Of a DNA stretch of 64,000 nt, positions 54,286 to 63,597 are shown in pieces. The notes below the pieces were generated by a model that worked only from the letters and a program-made list of their open reading frames with translations, searched no databases and had not been told where the DNA came from. The position numbers and the translations under genes were made by a program. Within the stretch, counting starts at the first letter, position 1; every line of letters starts with the position of its first letter. Origin of the DNA: Curtobacterium sp. TC1 (GTDB lineage: Bacteria; Actinomycetota; Actinomycetes; Actinomycetales; Microbacteriaceae); the NCBI RefSeq assembly GCF_019844075.1, contig NZ_CP081964.1:2108001-2172000 (forward strand), given 5' to 3'.

Positions 54286-55309
54286 GGGCGGGCTCCTCTC
54301 CGTCGCTGTGGTCCCGCACGAGCGCCCGGAGCCGCTCGACGACCCGCAGCCGCAGGTCCTCCGGCTCGAGCACCCGGACCTCGGGTCCGAACGCGGCGAG
54401 TTCCTCGGCCAGGATCTGCGGGTCGACGTGGTGCAGCACGAGTGCGCCGTCGGCGTCGGTCTCGGTGTCGCGGCGCCGGGTGAGCCGTCGTTCGGCGTCG
54501 GAACCCGGGGTCACCGCGATGCGCGCCGTGCGGGCGGACCAGATCCGCTCGAGCTCGGCGAGCGTGCGCTCCCCCGCGCCCACCGGTGCGGTGTGCTGCC
54601 CGACCTCGTACTGCGTGACGGTCCCGACGATGCGGGACAGCAGGTAGTTCTTGTCCGAGTCCGTGGCGAACTCGTGGGCCGCGAGCATCCAGCGGCCGCC
54701 GTGCTGCACGAGGGCGAGCGGCGCGACCTCGCGACGGCGGGCCTCGTGCTGCCCGGGGGTGATGTAGTCGAACCGGACGGCGGCACCGCGGTCGAGGGCG
54801 GAGCGGAGCGGCTCGAACGCCGCGTCACGTGCCCGGAGCCGCGGGGCGTACGCGTCGACGCCGAGCTGGAGTGCGCCGTCGTCGTCTTCCGAGCCCGCGG
54901 ACCGGACCTTGAGCAGCCCTCGGCGCGAGTCGGCCGACAGGGCTCCTTCGCGCCAGGCCATGGCGGCCAGCGACAGCAGAGCCGATTCGTCCGGGGTGAA
55001 ACGGACGTCGACGGGGAGGTCGTACTCGCCCTTCGGGATCCGGTAGCGCAGCGTCTGGTTGTTGCCGGCGGCGCCCGGTGTCTCGATGGTCTCGAGCGGG
55101 ATGCCGAGCTCGCGGACGTCGTCCTTGTCACGCTCGAACTGCCGCTCGAGCGAGGCGTTGTCCCCGCCCGGCGTGAACCGCTGGCGGTAGCCCTGCACGT
55201 TGGTCAGGATCTCCGCCTTGGTCAGCCCGGACTCCGTCGAGAGCAGCGCGAGCACGAGGCTGAACAGCCGCTCCTCTGCGGGCACACGGGGCACACGGGT
55301 CGCTGGCAC
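54278..55309 (-). CDS. pafB: WYL-domain regulator PafB
   Basis: 343 aa, GTG start. N-terminal HTH (ERLFSLVLALLSTESGLTKAEIL, quoted in part to 20: ERLFSLVLALLSTESGLTKA), WYL domain around WMLAAHEFATDSDKNYLLSR and WCX C-terminus. Partner of PafC. TAGGAT ends 6 nt before the GTG, so pafBC is probably leaderless. The pupylation genes that give pafBC its name are not adjacent. Confidence 0.92.
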   Translation of the reverse strand: MPATRVPRVPAEERLFSLVLALLSTESGLTKAEILTNVQGYRQRFTPGGDNASLERQFERDKDDVRELGIPLETIETPGAAGNNQTLRYRIPKGEYDLPVDVRFTPDESALLSLAAMAWREGALSADSRRGLLKVRSAGSEDDDGALQLGVDAYAPRLRARDAAFEPLRSALDRGAAVRFDYITPGQHEARRREVAPLALVQHGGRWMLAAHEFATDSDKNYLLSRIVGTVTQYEVGQHTAPVGAGERTLAELERIWSARTARIAVTPGSDAERRLTRRRDTETDADGALVLHHVDPQILAEELAAFGPEVRVLEPEDLRLRVVERLRALVRDHSDGEEPARG

Positions 55310-55315
55310 GAGCCG

Positions 55316-55321
55316 ATCCTA
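55316..55321 (-). promoter_or_regulatory. Probable leaderless -10 of pafB
   Basis: Minus-strand TAGGAT followed by six nt (CGGCTC) and the GTG start. Identical hexamer and spacing to tatC. Confidence 0.45.
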
Positions 55322-55380
55322 CGGCAGCGCGGGTGCACCGGAGTGCACCCGCGCCGCGGTCGGTGGACGGTGTGTGCGCG

Positions 55381-56307
55381 TCAGCTCGACATCGCTCCGA
55401 GCACGTCGATGACGTACGCGTAGGCGGTGCCCTGCTGGTTCACGACGGCCAGGACCTGGTCGCCGACACGGTGCCCGACGATGGCGGTGCGCACACCCTC
55501 GTCGACCTGGCCCTTGGCGAGCGGCACGGTCTGCGCACCCGAGCCGTCGGTCCAGCTGGAACCGGCCACGGACGGGTCCGCGCCCCACGTCACGGCGGTG
55601 TACTTGATGACCGCGGTGTCCTTCGCGGTGAGCACGCGACCGGATCCCTTGCGGAGCAGGTGCGTCTGGTTCGACTTCGGCGCGTTCCACGACGGGATCG
55701 TGATGCCGGGGGCGCCGGACGGTGCGAGCACGACGGCGGGCATCTTGTCGCCGGCGAGCTGCGGCGTACCGGTCGCACGGGCGTCGAAGGCGCGCTTGAC
55801 GTCGACGACGGCGATGACGGCGTCCTCGGTCTTCGTCGACGAGCCGCTGTCGGTGGTGGCGCTCGCGTCCGAGCTGCTGAGGGCGCTCTTCGGCAGCGCG
55901 ACGGCCAGGCGGTCGCCGACCTGCGCGCATTCGAGCGATTCGCCGAGGGCACCGTAGTTGCTCGCGCCGGCGGTGATCGGGGCCGTCTGCCCGGAGTAGC
56001 CGCTCGTCTGCGCGACCTCGCCGGTGGCGCCGTCGACGAGCGTGTACTCGATCAGGACGGGGGTGCCGTCCTCGATGGTGCGGCCGTCGCCCTGCTCCAG
56101 GACGGAGACCTGCGTGCCTTTCGTCGTGAGCCCGCTCGGGATCGACACCTTCGGCTCCTTGCCGAACGCGCCGGTCGCGGTCACCGCCTCGGACGCCTTG
56201 CCGGGTGCGGCACAGCTCGAGGGGGTGGTGCCGGCGCCGTTCGAGGCGCACGCCGTGAGCGACGCCACGAGACCGATGGTGACCAGGAGTGCGGGGATGG
56301 TGCGCAC
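55381..56307 (-). CDS. FKBP-type peptidyl-prolyl isomerase lipoprotein
   Basis: 308 aa from GTG 56307, chosen because GGAAAGAGGG lies 5-8 nt upstream and because it gives a clean lipoprotein signal peptide: RTIPALLVTIGLVASLTAC, with the lipid-modified Cys near residue 20. Two FKBP-like modules follow, at about 65-150 and 215-308 (VIKYTAVTWG; VPLAKGQVDEGVRTAIVGHR). It would act as an extracytoplasmic folding catalyst anchored in the membrane; several active-site aromatics appear lost in the first module. Confidence 0.88.
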   Translation of the reverse strand: MRTIPALLVTIGLVASLTACASNGAGTTPSSCAAPGKASEAVTATGAFGKEPKVSIPSGLTTKGTQVSVLEQGDGRTIEDGTPVLIEYTLVDGATGEVAQTSGYSGQTAPITAGASNYGALGESLECAQVGDRLAVALPKSALSSSDASATTDSGSSTKTEDAVIAVVDVKRAFDARATGTPQLAGDKMPAVVLAPSGAPGITIPSWNAPKSNQTHLLRKGSGRVLTAKDTAVIKYTAVTWGADPSVAGSSWTDGSGAQTVPLAKGQVDEGVRTAIVGHRVGDQVLAVVNQQGTAYAYVIDVLGAMSS

Positions 56308-56350
56308 GGACCCTCTTTCCGTTCGATGCAGGACGGGCACGACCGCCAGC

Positions 56351-57469
56351 CTACCGGTCGCCGTCGGCCAGCTCGGACGCGTCGCCGACGAGCTCGGACG
56401 GTGCCCCGGCCCCCTCGGCGGCGGCGGCTGCGGACCCGGCCTCGGCAGCGGCGACCTTGCGTGCCTGCGCCGCCGACTGCCGTGCGACCTTGCGCAGCTT
56501 CTTGTCGCTCGTCGCCCGTTCGCCGACGGCGCCCGGGGTCCAGGCCTCGATGTCCTCGTCGGAGAACTCGACCTTGCCCGCTCGGCGCTTCAGGTTCGGC
56601 AGGACCGTGCCGTCAGCCAGTCGACGGGCCGTGATGAGGAACCCGGTGTGCCCGACCATGCGGTGGTCCGGGCGGACGGCGAGGCCCTCGACGTGCCAGG
56701 TGCGCACCAGCGTCTCGCTCGGCATCGGGTCGGTGAAGCGGCCGGTGTCGCGCAGGGCCTCGGCCGTGCGGGACAGCTGGGTGACGGTGGCGACGTAGCA
56801 GACGATGAGCCCGCCGGGCACGAGGGCGTCGGCTGCGGCGTCGACGCACTCCCAGGGCGCGAGCATGTCGAGCACGACGCGATCGACGCTCTGCTCGTGG
56901 ACGGCGCCGGGCAGCTCCTCGACCAGGTCGCCGACGGTCACGGACCAGTTGTCCGGGACGGCGCCGAGGAACGTGCCCACGTTGCCCTGCGCGATCGCGG
57001 CGAACTCCTCGCGACGTTCGAAGGACTGCAGCTGCCCGGTCGGGCCGATCGCCCGCAGCAGGAACAGCGAGAGGGCGCCGGAACCGACGCCGGCCTCGAC
57101 CACCCGGGCGCCCGGGAAGACGTCCGCGAACGCCACGATCTGGGCGGCGTCCTTCGGGTAGACGATCGCGGCGCCGCGCGGCATCGACATCACGTAGTCG
57201 TTGAGCAGCGGGCGGAGCGCCAGGTACTCGTCACCCGTGCTGGCGCGGATCACCGAGCCGTCCGGCTGACCGATGACGTCGTCGTGCCGGAGCACCCCGC
57301 GGTGCGTGTGGTACTCGCCGGCGGTCTCGAGGGACAGCGTCGTGAGCTTGCCCTTCGGACCCGTCAGCTGCACGCGGTCGCCGGCCCGGAACGGGCCGCG
57401 CGGCGGCGTGTGCGGTGCGCCTCCGGCGGTGTGCGGGAGCGCCGCGGTCGGGTCGTCGGTGTGGTTCAT
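56351..57469 (-). CDS. trmI: tRNA (adenine-N1)-methyltransferase TrmI
   Basis: 372 aa. Makes m1A58 in tRNA. An N-terminal beta domain (FRAGDRVQLTGPKGKLTTLS) precedes the SAM-binding core with VVEAGVGSGALSLFLLRA and DRVVLDMLAPWE. The C-terminal 80 residues are a charged Ala/Glu-rich extension not needed for catalysis. It overlaps the HAD gene by 4 bp (ATGA). In mycobacteria the neighbouring position is held by mpa. Confidence 0.94.
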   Translation of the reverse strand: MNHTDDPTAALPHTAGGAPHTPPRGPFRAGDRVQLTGPKGKLTTLSLETAGEYHTHRGVLRHDDVIGQPDGSVIRASTGDEYLALRPLLNDYVMSMPRGAAIVYPKDAAQIVAFADVFPGARVVEAGVGSGALSLFLLRAIGPTGQLQSFERREEFAAIAQGNVGTFLGAVPDNWSVTVGDLVEELPGAVHEQSVDRVVLDMLAPWECVDAAADALVPGGLIVCYVATVTQLSRTAEALRDTGRFTDPMPSETLVRTWHVEGLAVRPDHRMVGHTGFLITARRLADGTVLPNLKRRAGKVEFSDEDIEAWTPGAVGERATSDKKLRKVARQSAAQARKVAAAEAGSAAAAAEGAGAPSELVGDASELADGDR

Positions 57470-58224
57470 CGGGTGGCCCCCTCGGTGTCCGCCGCGTGTG
57501 CCGGGTCCGGCACCGCGCCTCCCGTGTCGAGCGCGCGCGCAGCCAGTGCCGGCGTCGTCAACTCGACCAGGCGGTCGACGTCGACACCCGACAGGGTGGT
57601 CAGGTGCACGTCACCGCCGGCGATCTCGGACAGCGGGACGATGTGCTCGACGGCGATCGTGACGGCGCCGGAGGCGACGGCCGACGCGACGCCGGTGGCG
57701 GAGTCCTCGATCGCGACGCACGCGGTGGGCTCGACGCCGAGCTGGGCGGCGGCGGAGAGGTAGGCGTCCGGGAACGGCTTCGGACGGTCGACGTCGTCAC
57801 CGGCCACGACGACGCGGAACCCGCGCTCGCCCAGTGCCTCGGCGGCGACGAGCGCCATCTTGCGGCGGGACATGGTGACCAGGGCGGTGGGGATCCCGCG
57901 GGCGTGGAGCTCCTCGACGAGTTCGCGGGCACCCGGACGCCACGGCAGCTCGCCGGCGCGCAGGTGCTCCATCACGTAGTCGGTCATCCACTGGATGATC
58001 TCCTCGACCTCCATGTCGACGCCCTTGGCGCGCAGGAGTTCGCCGGAGCGCTCGAGACCGGAGCCGACCAGGGACAGGCCGTCCTCGTGGGTCCACTCGG
58101 CGCCGTAGCGGTTCGTCAGGTCGACCTGGGAGCGCTGCCAGATCGGCTCGGTGTCGATGATCGTGCCGTCCATGTCCCACAGCACGGCTGCGGGCGGGAC
58201 GAGGGCAGGAGGATGCGCGGTCAC
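57466..58224 (-). CDS. HAD-family phosphatase (beta-phosphoglucomutase-like)
   Basis: 252 aa, GTG start. HAD motifs: LWDMDGTIIDTEPIW (motif I), LVTMSRRK (II, with Ser in place of Thr plus context), DRPKPFPDAYL (III) and AIEDSATGVASA (IV). The DMDGTIID motif with a helical cap places it in the beta-PGM-like subfamily; substrate unknown. TAGACT ends 8 nt before the GTG. Confidence 0.9.
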   Translation of the reverse strand: MTAHPPALVPPAAVLWDMDGTIIDTEPIWQRSQVDLTNRYGAEWTHEDGLSLVGSGLERSGELLRAKGVDMEVEEIIQWMTDYVMEHLRAGELPWRPGARELVEELHARGIPTALVTMSRRKMALVAAEALGERGFRVVVAGDDVDRPKPFPDAYLSAAAQLGVEPTACVAIEDSATGVASAVASGAVTIAVEHIVPLSEIAGGDVHLTTLSGVDVDRLVELTTPALAARALDTGGAVPDPAHAADTEGATR

Positions 58225-58374
58225 GGGCGACGAGTCTACCGGGGGCGTTCCGCTGGGCGCGGACGCGCACGTGCGGGAGCGCTGGCGGGGCCTACAGTGG
58301 ATGCCTGAATCGTGTCCGGCCGGGTGCCACGTCGCACCCGCCCCGCTCCGCTCCACCACCAGGAGGTCCGCTCC

Positions 58375-59310
58375 GTGCCACAGCACTCCCCCTTCAGCGA
58401 CGGCCGGTTGCTCGTCGTCGCCTTCGAGGGCTGGAACGACGCCGGCGAAGCCGCGAGCGGACTCGCCCGACGCATCGTCGAGTCGCTCGGGCTCGACGAG
58501 CTGCGTGAGCTCGACGGGGAGCGGTACGTCGACTACCAGTTCAACCGTCCGACCATGGGGTCCGACGAGACCGGCGCCCGCGGGGTGCAGTGGCCCCGCA
58601 TCGTGCTGCACGGCCCCGGCGCCGAGGGCCGGCCCGTGATCGGCGCCACCGGCTCCCCGACCGACCGCGACGTGTTCGTGCTCGTCGGGCCGGAGCCCTC
58701 GCGCACCTGGCGCGGCTTCTGCGCGGAGATCATCGACCTCGCCGACGTGTACTCGATCGACGCCGTCGTCTTCGTGGGCGCGATGCTCGCCGACGTCCCG
58801 CACACCCGACCGATCTCGGTCTTCGTGTCGAGCGAGAACGCCGGCGTCCGCAACGCGTTCGACGTCGACAAGTCGTCGTACGAGGGTCCGACGGGCATCC
58901 TCGGCGTCCTGGCCGACGCAATGGACAAGGCCGGGCTGACCACGCTGTCGCTCTGGGCTTCGGTCCCGCACTACGTGCACAACTCGCCGTCGCCCAAGGC
59001 CACGCTCTCGCTGCTCGACAAGATCGAGGAGCTCACCGACGTCACCGTGCCCCGCGGCACGCTGCTCGACGACGCCACCGAGTGGGAGGACGGCATCGAC
59101 GCCCTCGCCGCCGACGACGAGGACATGGCGTCGTACATCGGGCAGCTCGAGCAGGCCCGCGACACCGTCGACTCCCCCGAGGCCTCGGGCGACGCGATCG
59201 CGCAGGAGTTCGAGCAGTACCTGCGGCGCCGCGAGCACAAGGACGGCAAGGACGGCGGCACCGCCGGCGGCGAGGGGCCCTGGCGTCCCCCGCAGCCGCC
59301 CCAGCAGTAG
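58375..59310 (+). CDS. PAC2-family protein
   Basis: 311 aa from GTG 58375 with AGGAGG 8 nt upstream. PAC2 (proteasome assembly chaperone-like) fold: LLVVAFEGWNDAGEAASGLA at the start and the conserved PHYVHNSPSPKATLSLL segment. Actinobacterial homologues lie near mpa/mshC; their function is not established. The C-terminal 60 residues are acidic, then Gly/Pro-rich. Notable because no proteasome genes are next to it here. A TACAGT -10 candidate is at 58294-58299. Confidence 0.88.
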   Translation: MPQHSPFSDGRLLVVAFEGWNDAGEAASGLARRIVESLGLDELRELDGERYVDYQFNRPTMGSDETGARGVQWPRIVLHGPGAEGRPVIGATGSPTDRDVFVLVGPEPSRTWRGFCAEIIDLADVYSIDAVVFVGAMLADVPHTRPISVFVSSENAGVRNAFDVDKSSYEGPTGILGVLADAMDKAGLTTLSLWASVPHYVHNSPSPKATLSLLDKIEELTDVTVPRGTLLDDATEWEDGIDALAADDEDMASYIGQLEQARDTVDSPEASGDAIAQEFEQYLRRREHKDGKDGGTAGGEGPWRPPQPPQQ

Positions 59311-59365
59311 GGCGCAGGCGCGGCGCGGGGCGGGCGCGCCCAGACCCGGCGCGCCCGGACCCGTT

Positions 59366-59422
59366 CGCCGAGGTTCCGAAATCTCGGCATGTCGCCGCCG
59401 CACGCTGCCGTCCGTGGAACCT
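59366..59422. repeat. 57-bp GAGGTTCC element, copy 1
   Basis: Starts CGCCGAGGTTCCGAAATCTC and ends TCCGTGGAACCT. The ends (AGGTTCC and GGAACCT) are inverted repeats and an inner CCGA...TCGG is palindromic. Copy 2 has the same length. Confidence 0.65.
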
Positions 59423-59517
59423 GCGCGCGACGCCCACGGCGTGTCGCGCGGCTCGCGCCCGTCGAGCGGTCGCCATCTGCCGGCAGCGGGCACAGGGCCC
59501 GTCACGACCGGTCGACG

Positions 59518-59557
59518 GACGGGAGGCACGGTGCCAGCCCGCCACGGGCCTCCCGTC
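59518..59557. terminator. GACGGGAGGC hairpin family member between PAC2 and mshC
   Basis: 10-bp perfect arms 59518-59527 and 59548-59557 around a 20-nt middle. It lies between the two 57-bp elements, in the 424-bp gene-free spacer 59311-59734 of convergent genes. Confidence 0.6.
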
Positions 59558-59592
59558 CCCCGACGGTCGCGTCCAACGCGCCTGGCCGCGAT

Positions 59593-59649
59593 CGCCGAGG
59601 TTCCGAGATCTCGGCATCTCGCGGCCGCGCGCGGCTCTCCGTGGAACCT
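59593..59649. repeat. 57-bp GAGGTTCC element, copy 2
   Basis: Same layout as copy 1, 227 bp on: CGCCGAGGTTCCGAGATCTC to TCCGTGGAACCT. A further half element with GGCATGTCGTGGAACCTCG follows at about 59666-59684. Confidence 0.65.
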
Positions 59650-59734
59650 CGGCGGCACGCGCGCGGCATGTCGTGGAACCTCGACGAGTCGCACGCGGCC
59701 GAGCGTGGGGACAGCCCCCGCCCCGCGGCCCGCG

Positions 59735-60979
59735 TCAGCCCAGGCGGATGCCGAGCAGGGCGTCGATCAGGTCGGCGAGCTCCGACGTGCACGCCGTCCC
59801 GCCGGCGATGGCCGTGTCGACCGCGGCGACCGCGCCCGGCGTGTCGAGGTCGTCGGACACCCGCGCCCGGATCCGCGATGCGACGTCAGCCGCGTCGTCA
59901 GCGTGCCCGGCGGGAGCACCCGACGCCCATGCGTCCCAGGTCGCGAGCCGCGTCGAGGCACTCGTGAGCTCGGCGTCGAACCACTCCCAGTCGTCGGAGT
60001 ACTTGTGCGAGAGCAGTGCGAGCCGGATCGCGCGGGGGTCCGCGCCGTCGTCGAGCAGCCCACGCACCGTGACGAGGTTGCCGAGGGACTTCGAGATCTT
60101 CGTGCCCTGGTAGGCGATCATGCCGGTGTGCACGAACGCGTGTGCCAGGGGCTGGTGCGCCAGCGCGGCTGCGTGTCCTGCGCTCATCTCGTGGTGCGGG
60201 AAGACGAGGTCGCTGCCACCGCCCTGCACGCTGATCGGGAGGCCGAGGCGGTCGCCGGCGATGACGCTGCACTCGATGTGCCAGCCGGGCCGGCCGGGAC
60301 CGATCTCGGAGTCCCAGCTCGGCTCGCCGTCGCGGGCCGCGCGCCAGAGCAGCGGGTCGAGGGGGTCGCGTTTGCCGGGGCGCTCCGGGTCGCCGCCACG
60401 CTCGGCGGCGAGCGTGAGCATGGTCTCGCGGTCCAGGCCGCTCTCGTCGCCGAGCGACCACGCGTCGGTGGGGTGGTTCACGTCGAAGTAGAGGTCGTCG
60501 CCCTCGGCGTCCGGGGTGGGGACCTCGTAGGCGGAGCCGGTCTCCTGCAGGAACGCGACGGCCTCGGCAACCCGGTCGACCTCGTCCGTGACGGCCACGA
60601 AGTCGTCGGGCGGCAGGATCCGGAGCGACTCCATGTCGCGGCGGAACAGGTCGATCTGCGAGGCGGCGAGCTCGCGCCAGTCGACGCCGTCGCGGGTGGC
60701 GCGCTCGAGCAGGGGGTCGTCGACGTCGGTGACGTTCTGCGCGTACTCGACGTCGAGGCCGGCGTCGCGCCAGGCGCGGCCCAGCGTGTCGAACGCCAGG
60801 TACGTCGCCGCGTGGCCGAGGTGCGTGGCGTCGTACGGGGTGATCCCGCACACGTACAGCGCGGCGCGTTCGTCGCCGTGCGTCGGGTCGACCGGCTTCC
60901 CGGTGGCGGTGTCGTGCACGACGGGCCGCGGCGCTGCGCCGGGGACGTCGGGGACGGACGGGGCCTGCCAGGCCCTCAT
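59735..60979 (-). CDS. mshC: Mycothiol ligase MshC (cysteine:GlcN-inositol ligase)
   Basis: ATP-dependent ligation of cysteine to GlcN-inositol in mycothiol synthesis. 414 aa, class I cysteinyl-tRNA-synthetase-like. The zinc Cys and HIGH-type motif are in [19 protein letters not shown], the second zinc region in [20 protein letters not shown], and KMSKS is KISKS in TKISKSLGN. It lacks the anticodon domain, which separates it from CysS. ATG overlaps the uppP stop by 4 bp (ATGA). Confidence 0.94.
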   Translation of the reverse strand: MRAWQAPSVPDVPGAAPRPVVHDTATGKPVDPTHGDERAALYVCGITPYDATHLGHAATYLAFDTLGRAWRDAGLDVEYAQNVTDVDDPLLERATRDGVDWRELAASQIDLFRRDMESLRILPPDDFVAVTDEVDRVAEAVAFLQETGSAYEVPTPDAEGDDLYFDVNHPTDAWSLGDESGLDRETMLTLAAERGGDPERPGKRDPLDPLLWRAARDGEPSWDSEIGPGRPGWHIECSVIAGDRLGLPISVQGGGSDLVFPHHEMSAGHAAALAHQPLAHAFVHTGMIAYQGTKISKSLGNLVTVRGLLDDGADPRAIRLALLSHKYSDDWEWFDAELTSASTRLATWDAWASGAPAGHADDAADVASRIRARVSDDLDTPGAVAAVDTAIAGGTACTSELADLIDALLGIRLG

Positions 60980-61806
60980 GGCTGGATCACTCCGAACGAC
61001 AACAACACGATGAGAACGATACCGAGTGCGATGCGGTAGACGACGAACGGCATGAAGCTGCGCTTGCTGATGTAGTTCATGAACGCCGCGATCACCACGA
61101 ACCCGACGATGAACGCCACGACCGTCGCGATGAGCGTGTCGGCGAGTCCGAACGGCGCTCCGTGGTCGCCCAGGCTCGTCGCGGCCTCGTACAGACCGGA
61201 GAGGAACACGGCCGGCACCGCCAGCAGGAACGCGAACCGCGCGGCAGCCGGTCGCGTGTAGCCGAGCGCGAGCCCCATCGACACGGTCGCGCCGGAGCGG
61301 GACACCCCGGGGACGAGCGCGAGCACCTGAGCGAGCCCGATCAGGATGCCGCCACCGAAGGTCATGTGCTCGATCCGGCGCTCCTTGCGGCCGACGACGT
61401 CGAGCACGCCGAGCACGATGCCGAAGACGATGAGCACGATCGCGACGATCCACAGCGAGCGGAACGTGGTCTCGATGGAGTCCTTCAACAGGAGCCCCGC
61501 GATGCCGATCGGGATCGTCCCGAGGATCACGAGCCACCCGAGCCGCACGTCGGGGTCGCCCTTCGGGACGTCGCGCCGGAACACCGAACGGAACCACCGT
61601 CCGATGATCCGGGTGATGTCCTTCCAGAAGTAGATGAGCACCGCGGTCTCGGTGCCGAGCTGCGTCACCGCGGTGAAGGCCGCGCCCGGGTCCTTCGCGT
61701 CGGGCAGGAACAGCCCGACGATGCGCAGGTGCGCGCTGGAGGACACCGGCAGGAACTCGGTGAGCCCCTGGACGAAGCCGAGGAAGATCGCCTCGAGGAT
61801 GTGCAC
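60976..61806 (-). CDS. uppP: Undecaprenyl-diphosphatase UppP
   Basis: Recycles undecaprenyl pyrophosphate for cell-wall synthesis; confers bacitracin tolerance. 276 aa, about eight helices, with both signature motifs: [16 protein letters not shown] and [17 protein letters not shown] start after GAAAGG. Coupled to mshC, the same pairing region as in mycobacteria. Confidence 0.95.
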   Translation of the reverse strand: MHILEAIFLGFVQGLTEFLPVSSSAHLRIVGLFLPDAKDPGAAFTAVTQLGTETAVLIYFWKDITRIIGRWFRSVFRRDVPKGDPDVRLGWLVILGTIPIGIAGLLLKDSIETTFRSLWIVAIVLIVFGIVLGVLDVVGRKERRIEHMTFGGGILIGLAQVLALVPGVSRSGATVSMGLALGYTRPAAARFAFLLAVPAVFLSGLYEAATSLGDHGAPFGLADTLIATVVAFIVGFVVIAAFMNYISKRSFMPFVVYRIALGIVLIVLLSFGVIQP

Positions 61807-61866
61807 GCACGGGCCTTTCGGGGGAGGTCGGTCAGGACACCGCCACGGAGGCGACCATGAACAATA

Positions 61867-63183
61867 TCAGTACGTGGCCAGGAGGTCCCCGAGGACGCGC
61901 CGACCGAAGGCCAGTGAGTCGAGCGGCACCCGCTCGTCGACGCCGTGGAACATCGCCGGGAAGTCCACCCCTGCAGGCAGCTGGAGCGGCACGAAGCCGT
62001 ACCCCGCGATCCCGAGCGTCGACAGCGCCTTGTTGTCGGTGCCGCCCGACAGCAGGTAGGGCAGCACCGGGGCGCCCGGGTCGTGCCGACCGAGGACGTC
62101 GCGGACGGCGTCGACGAGCGGTCCGCCGAAGTCCTGCTCGAGACCGATGTCGCGGAAGGACATCACGACCTCGACCTCGTCGCCGGCGAGCTCCCGCACG
62201 CGAGCGAGGACCGACTCCTCGTCACCGGGCAGGCAACGGATGTCGACGAGGGCCTCGGCCGTGTCCGGGATCACGTTGTGCTTGTAGCCCGCGGTCAGGA
62301 CCGTCGGGTTCGTCGTGGTGTGCAAGGCGGCGTGGATGAACCGCGAGGCCGACCCCGTCGCAAGAGCGACCTCGTCCGGGCCGGTCACCGTCGGGTCCAC
62401 GCCGAGGAACCGAGCGACCTCGGCGACCATCGCGTCGGTCGTGGCCGACAGGCGCACCGGCCACTCCTCGCTGCCGATCCGGGCGACGGCCGCGGCGAGC
62501 TTCGTCACGGCGTTGTCGCGGATGACGTGGGAACCGTGTGCCGCCGTGCCGCGCGCGACGAGCTTGATCCACATCAGCGCCTTCTCACCCGTCTGCAGCA
62601 GGTAGGCGCGGCGGTCGCCGAGGGTGATCGAGTACCCGCCCACCTCGCTGATGGCGGCGCTGGCCCCGGCGAAGACCTCGGGGTGGTGCTCGACGACGTG
62701 GTGCGAGCCGAGGACTCCCCCGGCTTCCTCGTCGGCGAAGTACGCGATCACGAGATCGCGCTCGGGAGCCCCGTGCTGCTCGATGACGTCCGAGAGGGAC
62801 GTGAGCATCATCGCGTCCATGTTCTTCATGTCGACGGCGCCCCGCCCCCACAGCGACCCGTCCTTGACCACGCCGCCGAACGGGTCGACCGACCAGTTCG
62901 CCGGGTCGGCCGGCACGACGTCGAGGTGTCCGTGCACCACCAGTGCCGGCTTGTCCCGGTTCCGACCAGGGACGCGTGCCACGACGCTCACGCGGTCCGG
63001 CTCGGACTCGAACAGCTGCGGCTCGAGGCCCAACGTGCGCAGCTTGTCCTCGACGTAGTGCGCCGCCTCGGTCTCACCGCGCGACTTCCCCTCGCCCCAG
63101 TTCGTCGTGTCGATGCGGATGAGGTCACGCGCGATCGCCGCGGTGGCCTCGAGCTCGGTCGCGGTCGACTCCGGGTTCGTCAT
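61867..63183 (-). CDS. M20-family metallopeptidase
   Basis: 438 aa. Metal-site motifs: VVHGHLDVVPADP (His, with Asp), the bridging Asp in GRGAVDMKNM, general-base Glu pair in FADEEAGG and the C-terminal His in GGTDNK-x-MFHGVDER. The dimerisation domain covers about 195-315. It matches the ArgE/DapE/carboxypeptidase-like M20 group of actinobacteria; the substrate is probably a dipeptide or acyl amino acid. TACCGT ends 6 nt before the ATG. Confidence 0.9.
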   Translation of the reverse strand: MTNPESTATELEATAAIARDLIRIDTTNWGEGKSRGETEAAHYVEDKLRTLGLEPQLFESEPDRVSVVARVPGRNRDKPALVVHGHLDVVPADPANWSVDPFGGVVKDGSLWGRGAVDMKNMDAMMLTSLSDVIEQHGAPERDLVIAYFADEEAGGVLGSHHVVEHHPEVFAGASAAISEVGGYSITLGDRRAYLLQTGEKALMWIKLVARGTAAHGSHVIRDNAVTKLAAAVARIGSEEWPVRLSATTDAMVAEVARFLGVDPTVTGPDEVALATGSASRFIHAALHTTTNPTVLTAGYKHNVIPDTAEALVDIRCLPGDEESVLARVRELAGDEVEVVMSFRDIGLEQDFGGPLVDAVRDVLGRHDPGAPVLPYLLSGGTDNKALSTLGIAGYGFVPLQLPAGVDFPAMFHGVDERVPLDSLAFGRRVLGDLLATY

Positions 63184-63288
63184 GCCACCACGGTATCGGT
63201 GCGCACCGACGCTGCTCGGCCCGGAGACGCCGCGTGCTGGACGCGCCCGGGATGCGCGGCCGTGTTCATCGGGCGATCAGACCCGTGC

Positions 63289-63294
63289 TAGTGT
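63289..63294 (+). promoter_or_regulatory. Probable -10 of the tRNA-Leu gene
   Basis: TAGTGT lies 52 nt upstream of the mature 5' end; the leader contains a run CGCCGGGGAAACCCGGGG that can fold into a short stem. Confidence 0.35.
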
Positions 63295-63345
63295 TTTCTC
63301 TCGGCAGGGACGCCGGGGAAACCCGGGGAAATCGCCACACATCCA

Positions 63346-63431
63346 GTCCGGATGGCGGAATTGGTAGACGCGCTAGCTTGAGGTGCTAGTGCCCGTATTA
63401 GGGCGTGGGGGTTCAAGTCCCCCTTCGGACA
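63346..63431 (+). tRNA. tRNA-Leu (anticodon GAG)
   Basis: 86 nt. The acceptor GTCCGGA pairs with TTCGGAC (one G-T), discriminator A at 63431, CCA not encoded. The anticodon arm is CTAGC-TTGAGGT-GCTAG with GAG in the loop. A long variable arm (GCCC...GGGC) marks a class II tRNA, and the T arm is GGGGG-TTCAAGT-CCCCC. Reads CUC/CUU leucine codons. Confidence 0.97.
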
Positions 63432-63444
63432 CAGAAACATGCGG

Positions 63445-63478
63445 TGCCCCCTGACCTTTCGGTCCGGGGGCATTTTCT
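63445..63478 (+). terminator. Intrinsic terminator of tRNA-Leu
   Basis: 12-bp stem with one mismatch (63445-63456 with 63461-63472), loop TTTC, followed by TTTTCTG. It is the only terminator in the window with an obvious T-run. Confidence 0.75.
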
Positions 63479-63524
63479 GTTGCGCCTCCCGGCGAGTGCC
63501 GCCATCGCTGCGCTCGCGGACGGG

Positions 63525-63560
63525 CGACAAGATCGACGTCGTACGACATCGATGCTGTCG
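63525..63560. repeat. 36-nt near-palindrome, copy 1
   Basis: 18-nt arms with about three mismatches, centred on GTCGTACGAC and ending in CGACA / TGTCG. Copy 2 starts 73 bp later. Confidence 0.6.
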
Positions 63561-63597
63561 CAACGGCGCCGGCACAACGGTTGCCGGCGCGCGCCGA

